Shown: positions 16,407 to 24,023 of the stretch, one piece after another
How positions within the stretch are numbered: position 1 is the first letter of the stretch
Layout: each line of letters starts with the position of its first letter
Position numbers and translations under genes: made by a program
Notes under the pieces: generated by a model
What the model was told of the DNA's origin: nothing
What the model saw: only the letters and a program-made list of their open reading frames with translations
Databases searched by the model: none
Assembly (NCBI GenBank): GCA_018716485.1
Contig: DVJY01000016.1
Span: forward strand, 1-51,294
Source of the DNA: Candidatus Scybalocola faecipullorum
Lineage (GTDB): Bacteria; Bacillota; Clostridia; Lachnospirales; Lachnospiraceae
Direction of reading: 5' to 3'
DNA length: 51,294 nucleotides

Positions 16407-18380
16407 ATGGATCATAAAATAACACAGTTAGATGAATATTTATTCGGAGTCGGCAGACATTATGAAATCTATGAAAAATTGGGTGCGCATATGATGACCA
16501 AAGACGGCCGTCCGGGTGTCTATTTTGCAGTGTGGGCGCCTCATGCAAAGCAGGTCAGTGTCGTAGGAGATTTCAATGAATGGGAGCCGGGAGAGAATCC
16601 CATGGAAAAACTTGAAAAATCAGGAATTTTCGAACTTTTTATCCCGGATATTAAAGAAGGAGATTTGTATAAGTTTGCCGTGGAGACGGCCGAAGGAAAT
16701 ATACTATATAAAGCGGATCCTTACGGAAATTATGCCCAAAAACGTCCTGATACAGCTTCGGTAGTGACGAATATAGAACATTTTCAGTGGACGGATCAGG
16801 GCTGGGAAGATGATATACGGCATAGGAAAACTTATGAAAGTCCGGTTGCTATTTATGAGGTTCATCTCGGTTCGTGGAAAAAAGATGATGAGGGCGGGTT
16901 CAGAAATTATCGGGAACTTGCCCATGAACTTGCAGAATATGCCAATTATATGGGCTATACCCATGTAGAACTGATGGGCATTGCAGAACATCCTTTTGAC
17001 GGATCATGGGGATATCAGGTGACAGGGTATTATGCGCCGACTTCAAGGTACGGAACTCCTCAGGATTTTATGTATATGGTAGACTATCTCCACAGCAAAG
17101 GTGTTGGCGTAATATTGGACTGGGTGCCGGCCCATTTTCCAAGAGATGCCCATGGGCTTGCTTATTTTGACGGTCAGCCGCTGTACGAGCATCCGGACAA
17201 ACGCAGAGGTGAACATCCGGATTGGGGCACACTGATCTTTAACTATGCGATGCCTCAAGTATCTAACTTCCTTGTTGCCAATGCAATTTTTTGGATGGAG
17301 AAATTTCATGTAGATGGCCTGAGAGTGGACGCTGTCGCATCTATGCTTTATCTGGATTACGGGCGCAAAGACGGAGAATGGCTTCCGAACGAAGACGGCG
17401 GCAACAAAAATTACGAAGCTATGGAATTTTTAAAACATCTGAATTCTATTTTAAAACAGCGCAAACCGGGGAAGATCATCATTGCAGAGGAGTCGACGGC
17501 ATGGCCTAAAGTATCGTTCCCGGCGGAAGAAGACGGCCTTGGATTTACGTATAAATGGAATATGGGCTGGATGCATGATTTCTTGAATTATATGAAAGAA
17601 GATCCGTATTTCAGGCAGTATCATCATGGAGAATTGACATTCAGTTTTGAATATGCTTTCAGCGAACATTATATATTGGCGTTGTCTCATGATGAAGTGG
17701 TACATTTAAAATGTTCGATGATTAATAAGATGCCGGGCGATCTTAATGATAAATTCGGAAATTTAAGAACTGCCTACGGTTTTATGATGGCTCATCCGGG
17801 AAAGAAACTGCTGTTTATGGGGCAGGATTTTGCACAGTTCAGAGAATGGAGCGAAGAACGCAGTCTTGATTGGTTCCTGCTGGATAATGAGAAGGAAAAC
17901 AGGCAGCTGAATGATTATTACAGAGATACACTGCATTTTTATAAATCACATCCGGCGCTGTATGAGCTGGACTGTGAACCAGAAGGATTCAAATGGGTTT
18001 TCGGCGGCGATGTCAGTCACAATATGCTGACATTTTGCCGTATGACAAAAGATAAAAAGAAATGTCTTTTATTCCATTTTAATTTTTCGCCGGTTGTCTA
18101 TGAAAACCACCGAATTGCATGTCTGTGTCCGGGAACATATCGGGAAGTATTTAACAGTGATGCTGTAAAATATGGCGGAAGCGGACTGACAAATCCTCAG
18201 GTGCTTTTTGCAGAAAAAATTGCTTGGGACTGGAATGAATATTCATTAAAACTGAACGTGCCGGCATATGGTGTGATTGCTTTGGAGTTCGATTACACGG
18301 AGCCGCCTAAGCCAAGACGCCTGAAAGCCGGAAAAATCAGAAAGAAAGAAAAAGTGGCAAAGAAAAAAACAGAAAAATAA
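16407..18380 (+). CDS. glgB: 1,4-alpha-glucan branching enzyme
   Basis: This 657-residue GlgB has an N-terminal CBM48 domain (GVYFAVWAPHAKQVSVVGDF), a GH13 catalytic barrel with VHLGSWKKDD, DGLRVDAVASMLYLDYGR (nucleophile Asp), IIAEESTAWPKVS (Glu) and LSHDEVVHLK (HD), and a C-terminal beta domain. The last ~20 residues are unusually basic (Lys/Arg-rich) compared with other GlgB. It transfers alpha-1,4 chains to create alpha-1,6 branches in glycogen. No glgA, glgC or glgP lies nearby; here the partner is a GH13 hydrolase under a TetR regulator, which suggests remodelling of stored or imported alpha-glucan. Confidence 0.96.
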   Translation: MDHKITQLDEYLFGVGRHYEIYEKLGAHMMTKDGRPGVYFAVWAPHAKQVSVVGDFNEWEPGENPMEKLEKSGIFELFIPDIKEGDLYKFAVETAEGNILYKADPYGNYAQKRPDTASVVTNIEHFQWTDQGWEDDIRHRKTYESPVAIYEVHLGSWKKDDEGGFRNYRELAHELAEYANYMGYTHVELMGIAEHPFDGSWGYQVTGYYAPTSRYGTPQDFMYMVDYLHSKGVGVILDWVPAHFPRDAHGLAYFDGQPLYEHPDKRRGEHPDWGTLIFNYAMPQVSNFLVANAIFWMEKFHVDGLRVDAVASMLYLDYGRKDGEWLPNEDGGNKNYEAMEFLKHLNSILKQRKPGKIIIAEESTAWPKVSFPAEEDGLGFTYKWNMGWMHDFLNYMKEDPYFRQYHHGELTFSFEYAFSEHYILALSHDEVVHLKCSMINKMPGDLNDKFGNLRTAYGFMMAHPGKKLLFMGQDFAQFREWSEERSLDWFLLDNEKENRQLNDYYRDTLHFYKSHPALYELDCEPEGFKWVFGGDVSHNMLTFCRMTKDKKKCLLFHFNFSPVVYENHRIACLCPGTYREVFNSDAVKYGGSGLTNPQVLFAEKIAWDWNEYSLKLNVPAYGVIALEFDYTEPPKPRRLKAGKIRKKEKVAKKKTEK

Positions 18381-18389
18381 TCGGTAAAA

Positions 18390-18433
18390 ACAGAAGCACA
18401 GCTGTTACAGAGGCCTGTGCTTCTGTTTTTTTT
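18390..18433 (+). terminator. Terminator after glgB
   Basis: A 12-bp perfect stem, ACAGAAGCACAG with CTGTGCTTCTGT, is followed by a run of T. The structured repeat copy 2 begins at its end. Confidence 0.95.
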
Positions 18434-18491
18434 GAGCGATACACCCGGCAAGCAGCTGCCGTGCTTGCACGGGAAGATATTTGCCGGGTAA
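18434..18491. repeat. Structured interspersed repeat, copy 2
   Basis: This 58-nt element is homologous to 305-364. Its secondary structure is clearer: outer arms ACCCGGCAA and TTGCCGGGT pair perfectly over 9 bp, and inner CCGTG/CACGG encloses CTTG. As with copy 1 it follows directly on a terminator T run and has no coding capacity. Confidence 0.7.
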
Positions 18492-18525
18492 CGGACAGAG
18501 AACAGCGTATGCTGTGAACTGTCCG
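18492..18525. repeat. Perfect nested inverted repeat (cruciform/hairpin)
   Basis: Outer arms CGGACAG and CTGTCCG (7 bp) flank inner arms CAGC and GCTG around GTAT, separated by short AGAA and TGAA bulges. No T run follows, so it is not a terminator for the plus strand. It abuts repeat copy 2 and may be part of the same mobile or structural unit. The rest of the gap up to 18652 shows nothing I recognise. Confidence 0.7.
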
Positions 18526-18651
18526 CGGTATCGCGATTGTGCAGAATGATCTTTACTATCAGACAGCGGAAGAAATACGACACGAAATTCAGACATGACT
18601 CTATAAGGAATTTCCTTCTTTTTCAAGGTTTTACAGGATTTTTACTCCTGC

Positions 18652-18715
18652 GTCGAAGTGTGTCGAACGGTTTTTTATTTAGGGGCTAGACACGATTTGG
18701 AGTCAGGGTTATAAT
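18652..18715 (+). promoter_or_regulatory. Tad operon promoter with upstream direct repeat
   Basis: -35 TAGACA (18687-18692), a 17-nt spacer and a perfect -10 TATAAT (18710-18715) lie about 77 nt before the first tad gene. About 20 nt upstream of the -35, GTCGAA occurs twice in direct orientation exactly 10 bp apart (18652 and 18662), the geometry of a response-regulator or activator site. The promoter is well supported; the regulator is inference. Confidence 0.7.
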
Positions 18716-18791
18716 CAGTTTATAAAATTCTTCAGTACTTCTCATTGTTTTAAATTCCCGATTTAGTCGACAAGTGCATAGAGGTGATGAA

Positions 18792-19313
18792 TTGTCTCAT
18801 ATAAGATTTATTTGTCTGCTTCTGATTTTAACTGTAGCGTCCGTGATGGATTTAAGGATGTACAAAGTTAAAAACGGACTGATTCTTATGGGATTTATTT
18901 TAAGACTTATTTTAAGGATTATATGGCCGTCCGACGGCATGCTGGCCGCTGAACTGGCGGGTATGCTTTTGCCGCTGTTAATGATCGGCCTGTACAAATA
19001 TTCAATGTTAGGTGCCGCAGATATAAAATTATTTTCTGTTTCAGGGATTTATCTTGGATTGAACGACTGCTTGTATACAATTCTATTGACATTTTTAATC
19101 GCAGCATTGTTTGCATTACGCAAGTTGACAGCAAAGCATCAGTTGAGAAAGCGCTTGCTTCACTTGCGGCAATTTCTAAAAAATTACCCAATTACAAAAA
19201 ATTATCAGTATATGGATTTTTCCAAAAAAGATGAGGATGCCTGTATCCACTTGACGGTGCCGATGACATTGGCATCGGCAATAGTATATATATATCGGTG
19301 CATTGGCGGATAA
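18792..19313 (+). CDS. A24-family prepilin peptidase-like protein of the Tad locus
   Basis: This membrane protein of about 173 residues belongs to the TadV/CpaA type of aspartic prepilin peptidases. The two Asp motifs are present: VMDLRMYKVKN near residue 18 and GAADIKLF near 75, each beside a hydrophobic segment; three to four further transmembrane helices are visible. A soluble 50-residue C-terminal part and a final hydrophobic stretch are additional. TTG at 18792 is preferred because GAGGTGA lies 4-5 nt upstream; GTG at 18774 is in frame but has no ribosome binding site. It should cleave the Flp pilin and pseudopilin leaders. It is the first gene of the Tad operon. Confidence 0.82.
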   Translation: MSHIRFICLLLILTVASVMDLRMYKVKNGLILMGFILRLILRIIWPSDGMLAAELAGMLLPLLMIGLYKYSMLGAADIKLFSVSGIYLGLNDCLYTILLTFLIAALFALRKLTAKHQLRKRLLHLRQFLKNYPITKNYQYMDFSKKDEDACIHLTVPMTLASAIVYIYRCIGG

Positions 19314-19371
19314 TTGTTTGGAATACAGGCCGATACGCCGTAAAACAGGCTGAAAAGAGAGTGAAGGATTT

Positions 19372-20277
19372 TTGAAAAATACGCCGTTATGTATTTATGA
19401 CAGCGATAAGTTATATCTTGAGCGGCTTTCAAGATATTTGATGGGAAAAAGCGGGTCACCGTTTATAATCAAGACTTATTGCGGCGATGATATGGAATTT
19501 ATAAAAAACATAAAAGAAGGATTTTTAGTCATTTCATCTTCTCTGCTCAGGGAGGAGATAAACCATCTGAAAAGCGACAGAGTGCTTATTTTGGCTGAAG
19601 GGGAAATTAGTAAAACATATGAACAATTCAGACGTATTGACAAATATCAGCCGGCAGCGCGATTGTATGAGATACTGCTGCAGAGCTGTTTTGAAAGGGA
19701 GGATGTGGTCACGGAAACCGGAGACAGACAGCCGGCAGCGCTGATCTGCGTATATTCTCCGGTAGGAAGGATAGGAAAATCAAAATTTGCTGCCAATTAT
19801 TGTATAGAAAAAGGGAAAAATAAAAAAATATTGTTGATGAATTTTGAAGAATTTTCAAAGGAGGAAGATGAAAGGGAAGGGTTGTCGGAACTATTGTATT
19901 TTTATAAGTCGGGCAGAAAAAATATCGCATTTGAACTGGAGCGCCTTGTATGTCATGAACACAGCTATGACCGTGTTCTTCCGGCATCATGTGTGATGGA
20001 TCTGATTGACATGGATACTGAAGAAGTATCAGCGTTTATTTCAGATATTCAAAACTGCGGTCTGTATGATGAAATTGTCATTGATATAAACTCAATGATG
20101 TGGGGACCCAAATTGCTGTCTATATGCGACAAAATATATGTACCATATATTGAGCGTATCTGTGAGGCGAACAGGATTTCACAGTTTGAAAAGATGCTGG
20201 CGCTTTTCCCTGAATATAAGATTAAAGAAAAAATTGTGAAAGTAAAGATGATATTGCAGGAAAAAGCAGGAGGTTGA
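19372..20277 (+). CDS. tadZ: TadZ/CpaE-like ATPase of the Tad pilus
   Basis: This 301-residue protein has an N-terminal receiver-like domain (residues ~1-110, CIYDSDKLYLERLSRYLMGK) and a C-terminal ParA/MinD-like ATPase domain. Its deviant P-loop reads YSPVGRIGKSKFA near residue 128, with Arg replacing the usual Gly-Gly. TadZ proteins localise the Tad machine at the pole. The start is TTG at 19372 with AAGGA just upstream. It abuts tadA with one base between the genes. Confidence 0.82.
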   Translation: MKNTPLCIYDSDKLYLERLSRYLMGKSGSPFIIKTYCGDDMEFIKNIKEGFLVISSSLLREEINHLKSDRVLILAEGEISKTYEQFRRIDKYQPAARLYEILLQSCFEREDVVTETGDRQPAALICVYSPVGRIGKSKFAANYCIEKGKNKKILLMNFEEFSKEEDEREGLSELLYFYKSGRKNIAFELERLVCHEHSYDRVLPASCVMDLIDMDTEEVSAFISDIQNCGLYDEIVIDINSMMWGPKLLSICDKIYVPYIERICEANRISQFEKMLALFPEYKIKEKIVKVKMILQEKAGG

Positions 20278-20278
20278 A

Positions 20279-21568
20279 ATGGATTATTATGTTTTGAAAG
20301 AGAGTCTGCGTCAGGAGGTGATGCGCCAGTTAGATTTCCATAAAGAATGGCAGGATGAAGAAATTGCGGATATTATTGATACGGCTATTTTGAAGCAAAG
20401 CCGGGAGCAGTATATCAGTACGGTCACTAAGCTGACGTTAAAGCAGGAACTTTTTAATGGTATACGGAGACTGGATATCCTTCAGGAATTGCTTGATGAC
20501 AAAGATATTACAGAAATTATGGTTAATGGATCAGGCAGTATCTACTATGAAAAGAATGGAAGCATTGATCGATTTGACAAGAAATTTGATTCTGAAGAAA
20601 AATTGGAGGCGGTCATTCAGCAAATTGTGGCCAGAGCTAACCGTCATGTCAATGAGGCATCGCCTATTGTGGATACAAGCCTTGCGGACGGCTCCAGAGT
20701 CAATATTGTACTGAAGCCGATAGCTCTGAACGGACCAATTATTACAATCCGGAAGTTCCCGGAAAAAGCAATCACTATGACCGAACTGACTGAATGGGGA
20801 TCTGTCAGCGATGAGGCTGCCGCAATACTTCAGAAACTTGTCCAGGCCGGATATAACATTTTCGTTTCAGGAGGGACAGGAACCGGCAAGACGACAATGC
20901 TTAATGCACTTGCCGAATATATTCCATCGGATGAGAGAGTCATTACTGTTGAAGATACGGCAGAACTTCAGCTTCGAAGCATTAAAAATATTGTCCGTCT
21001 TGAAGCACGCAATGCAACGTCTGACGGCGATCATGAGATATCCATACGGGATTTGATAAAATCTGCCCTTCGTATGCGTCCGGACCGTATTATCGTGGGA
21101 GAAATCCGCGGGCCGGAGGCAATCGATATGATTCAGGCCATGAACACCGGGCATGACGGGTCACTGAGTACGGGTCATGCAAATTCTGTAAGAGATATGC
21201 TCTCCAGAATAGAGACTATGGTAATGATGGGAACAGAAATTCCGCTTCAGGCAATCCGAAAACAGATTGCATCATCTATTGACATTGTCATACAGCTTGC
21301 ACGTCTGAGAGACCGCTCAAGGCGTATTGTGGAAATTGCAGAAATTGTTGATTGCCAAAATGGGGAGATTATTATTAATTCGCTGTTTGAATTTAAGGAA
21401 TATACAGAGATGACAGAGCAAGAGCGCAAGGAGGGAAAATTTTCATCAGCGATGATAAGGGAAACCGGAGAGTATGCGCAGTATGTTCAAGGAAGCCTTG
21501 TGCGGACAGGCAACAAGCTGATCCGGCGCCGCAAACTGCGCATGGCAAATATTCAGCTTACATTATAA
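20279..21568 (+). CDS. tadA: TadA/CpaF secretion ATPase
   Basis: This 429-residue type II/IV secretion ATPase powers pilus assembly at the inner face of the membrane. The N-terminal domain (ITEIMVNGSGSIYYE) is typical of CpaF. Walker A is SGGTGTGKTTMLNAL near residue 198, with VEDTAELQL and RPDRIIVGEIRGPEA (Walker B region) and GSLSTGHAN (His box) after it. The ribosome binding site AGGAGG lies inside the end of tadZ, so translation is coupled. Confidence 0.96.
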   Translation: MDYYVLKESLRQEVMRQLDFHKEWQDEEIADIIDTAILKQSREQYISTVTKLTLKQELFNGIRRLDILQELLDDKDITEIMVNGSGSIYYEKNGSIDRFDKKFDSEEKLEAVIQQIVARANRHVNEASPIVDTSLADGSRVNIVLKPIALNGPIITIRKFPEKAITMTELTEWGSVSDEAAAILQKLVQAGYNIFVSGGTGTGKTTMLNALAEYIPSDERVITVEDTAELQLRSIKNIVRLEARNATSDGDHEISIRDLIKSALRMRPDRIIVGEIRGPEAIDMIQAMNTGHDGSLSTGHANSVRDMLSRIETMVMMGTEIPLQAIRKQIASSIDIVIQLARLRDRSRRIVEIAEIVDCQNGEIIINSLFEFKEYTEMTEQERKEGKFSSAMIRETGEYAQYVQGSLVRTGNKLIRRRKLRMANIQLTL

Positions 21569-21600
21569 ATTATTAGGGGAGATGCATAAAAATTATCAAA

Positions 21601-22353
21601 TTGATTAAGAAAAAGCAATGGGATACGTTAGGAACTCGATTTTGGTTCCGTTGTATTGGTGTTTATATAGTTTTGGATATGATGATTTCATTTTTATTTT
21701 ATGATTCCGTTATTGTATTTCTTGTACTTTTGCCGATGATATTTATTTACATAAAATTTGCAGTAAAGGAAGAAATGAAAAGAAGATACAGAGATCATAA
21801 GCTGCAGTTCCGCGAGGCGATGACGGCGATGTATACGATGACTGCAGCCGGATATTCCCTTGAATCTTCGATCAGAGGTGTTCCGGATGAATTAAAAATT
21901 TGCTATAGTCAGGATACTTGGATTGTCAAAGAATTTAATAAGATGGTCGAAAAGTTAAATATAAATATAGCTCCGGAGCGGTGTCTTGAGGATTTTGCAG
22001 AAGAAAGCAAGGATGAAGATATAACAAATTTTTATGAGATTATATGTATTGCGAAGAGATATGGCGGGAGTATGAGCATGATTATTAAAATGGCTATTGA
22101 CAGAATTAGCCGCCGGATAGAGACGGAATGTGAAATTATGACAATGATGGCAGGCCGCAGACATGAGTTTACAATTATGACATGTATACCGATTGGTATT
22201 ATTTTATATATGCGTCTGACATCACCGGAATTGATGGCCGTTCTCTACACCAATGTCTCAGGACGATTGATCATGACCGGATGTTTGTCCGCATATTTGG
22301 CAGCTGTTCTCTGGGGAAGATATGTGACACAAAAGGCTGTGGCATCAGTTTAA
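21601..22353 (+). CDS. tadB: TadB-like pilus assembly membrane protein
   Basis: This protein of about 250 residues has the T2SSF fold: hydrophobic segments near the N-terminus (IYVVLDMMISFLFY region), a cytoplasmic helical domain (FREAMTAMYTMTAAGYSLESS, then ICIAKRYGGSMSMII) and two C-terminal membrane helices. TadB and TadC form the inner-membrane platform. The start is unclear: the nearest canonical codon is TTG at 21601, but the only ribosome binding site, GGGGAG at 21576-21581, would better serve in-frame ATT at 21592 or ATA at 21586, giving a few extra Lys/Ile residues. Confidence 0.88.
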   Translation: MIKKKQWDTLGTRFWFRCIGVYIVLDMMISFLFYDSVIVFLVLLPMIFIYIKFAVKEEMKRRYRDHKLQFREAMTAMYTMTAAGYSLESSIRGVPDELKICYSQDTWIVKEFNKMVEKLNINIAPERCLEDFAEESKDEDITNFYEIICIAKRYGGSMSMIIKMAIDRISRRIETECEIMTMMAGRRHEFTIMTCIPIGIILYMRLTSPELMAVLYTNVSGRLIMTGCLSAYLAAVLWGRYVTQKAVASV

Positions 22354-22377
22354 GCGTCAGGGAAAGGAGAGAGTGGG

Positions 22378-23847
22378 ATGTGGTTCGGTATATTTTGTAT
22401 TGGAGCAGCAATAGCCGGAATGTTGATTTTTAGAGGCTATAAGAAGGAAATTCAAAAAGATCTGAAAAAATATCCGGAAATTATCGGTATTCTCTGTGGC
22501 ATGGCGTTATTTATGACAGATATATACAGGCGTGTTGTATTTTTTTTAAAAAAGGGACACAGCTGTCCGGAACACGACAGTCTTAAAGATCAGCTGAGCC
22601 GCCTGTCTCCTCTGGAAGATATGAGATTGCTTGAATATCGTTATTATGTAAAAAAAATGCAGGGATTAGCAATCATTTGCATACTGATTGGTATTTTTTC
22701 TGCAGTGGCAGGAACGGCAGCGGCTGCCACATGCTTAATCGATGACGGTATCATCATAAGAAATGAGCCGGGCGAAGGGAAAAAAAGGATACGGCTGTAT
22801 GCAGAAGCCGATGAAAAAGGACATTCGGAAATGGAGATTATGATCAGTCCGAGAATTTATGGAGAGGAAGAAAGGGAGGAGATATTTGCCGCAGCACAGC
22901 AGTATATAAAACAACAGGCCCTTGGGGAAAATGAAGACTGGGGGCATATACAGACATCATTAAATCTGATGGATACAGTACCGGGGACTGATATGACTGT
23001 TGATTGGATCACAGGTGATGCAATGCTGATGGACAGCAGCGGCAATATCATAAAAGAAAATATCCAGAGGGGAGGTGAGGCACTTTCAATCACCGCAAAA
23101 ATCAATTATGCCGGAGAAATAAGGGAATTTAAAATACCGATGATGATATACCCGAAAGCGGCTGAAGAAAATTTTTTTGATATCCTTGAGAAGCAAATTG
23201 AAGAAGAAAATTTAAAAAATCCAGAGAGAAAGGAGGTTATACTGCCGCAGGAAATATCAGGTATACCAATTGTCTGGTCAGAACCAAAACAACATACAGA
23301 AATAAAGATTATCGGCATAGGCATAATTGTATTGGCAGTATATGCCGCAAGCGGTATCAGTAAAAATAAAGAATTACTTAAAAAACGGAGCGAGCAGCTT
23401 ATGAAGGATTATCCTGAGCTTGTACATAAGCTTGTACTGCTTGGGTATGCCGGGGTGAACTTCAAGCCTGCTCTGTCAATTATTATTAAAGATGCAAGGG
23501 CATCTGGCTGTGCAGATCATTATGTCTGGCAGGAAATAGAAGCTGCTCTGAGGGCAATGGAGCAGGGAGTATCAGAAGTACAGGCATATGAAATGCTTGG
23601 CAGACGATGCGCGCAGCTGCCTTATCTGAAGTTGACAACAATGATGATCCAAAGCCTGAAAAAAGGTGTTGGAGGAATTCAGCAGATGATGTCCGAGACG
23701 GCAGATGAGGCGATGATGATGAAACGGGAACAGGCAAAGAATGAGGGAGAAAAGGTGGGAACGAAGCTGCTTATGCCGATGGGGATTATGCTTGCAGTGG
23801 TGCTTGTGATTTTAGTTGTACCGGCCTTTTTAACTATCAATATATAA
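22378..23847 (+). CDS. tadC: TadC-like pilus assembly protein with large inserted domain
   Basis: This 489-residue protein combines a TadC framework with an insertion. Residues ~90-117 form a membrane helix, residues ~118-310 are a soluble Glu/Ile-rich domain (IRLYAEADEKGHSEMEIMIS), and residues ~311-489 resume with a helix, the T2SSF cytoplasmic domain (LLGYAGVNFKPALSIII, then LKKGVGGIQQMMSETADEAMM) and a C-terminal helix. TadC is usually about 300 residues. The inserted domain should lie outside the membrane between the first helices. AAGGAGAGAGTGGG precedes the ATG. Confidence 0.85.
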   Translation: MWFGIFCIGAAIAGMLIFRGYKKEIQKDLKKYPEIIGILCGMALFMTDIYRRVVFFLKKGHSCPEHDSLKDQLSRLSPLEDMRLLEYRYYVKKMQGLAIICILIGIFSAVAGTAAAATCLIDDGIIIRNEPGEGKKRIRLYAEADEKGHSEMEIMISPRIYGEEEREEIFAAAQQYIKQQALGENEDWGHIQTSLNLMDTVPGTDMTVDWITGDAMLMDSSGNIIKENIQRGGEALSITAKINYAGEIREFKIPMMIYPKAAEENFFDILEKQIEEENLKNPERKEVILPQEISGIPIVWSEPKQHTEIKIIGIGIIVLAVYAASGISKNKELLKKRSEQLMKDYPELVHKLVLLGYAGVNFKPALSIIIKDARASGCADHYVWQEIEAALRAMEQGVSEVQAYEMLGRRCAQLPYLKLTTMMIQSLKKGVGGIQQMMSETADEAMMMKREQAKNEGEKVGTKLLMPMGIMLAVVLVILVVPAFLTINI

Positions 23848-23861
23848 ATGGGAGGAACTAT

Positions 23862-24023
23862 ATGATAAAACAATTTTTCTTAGATGAAGATGCCGTAGGT
23901 GTTGTGGAAATTATTTTAATTTTGGTGGTGCTTATTGGACTTGTCATCATATTTAAAAATCAGCTTACATCAATTGTTAATTCTATTTTTGAAAAAATAT
24001 CAAGCCAGTCGTCTTCAATTTAA
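23862..24023 (+). CDS. flp: Flp1-family type IVb pilin
   Basis: This 53-residue protein is too short for many gene callers. It has a short acidic leader (QFFLDEDAVG), then VVEIILILVVLIGLVIIF as the hydrophobic pilin helix and a polar tail ending SSQSSSI. This is the Flp1-like architecture of Firmicute Tad loci: the Glu after the processing region is present and the mature pilin would be roughly 40 residues. GGAGG lies 7 nt upstream of the ATG. It sits between tadC and the DUF5702 gene, which it overlaps by about 35 nt in another frame. This is the likely major pilus subunit. Confidence 0.88.
   Translation: MIKQFFLDEDAVGVVEIILILVVLIGLVIIFKNQLTSIVNSIFEKISSQSSSI

Noticed and set aside
18405-18626. 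A 73-codon open frame on the minus strand over the glgB terminator and repeat copy 2
   Set aside because: It is formed by the terminator, the structured repeat and the hairpin, and has no ribosome binding site.
22185-22200. TATACCGATTGGTAT, almost identical to the TetR operator at 14417
   Set aside because: It lies inside tadB, encodes conserved residues and is far from any promoter, so chance is the simplest explanation.
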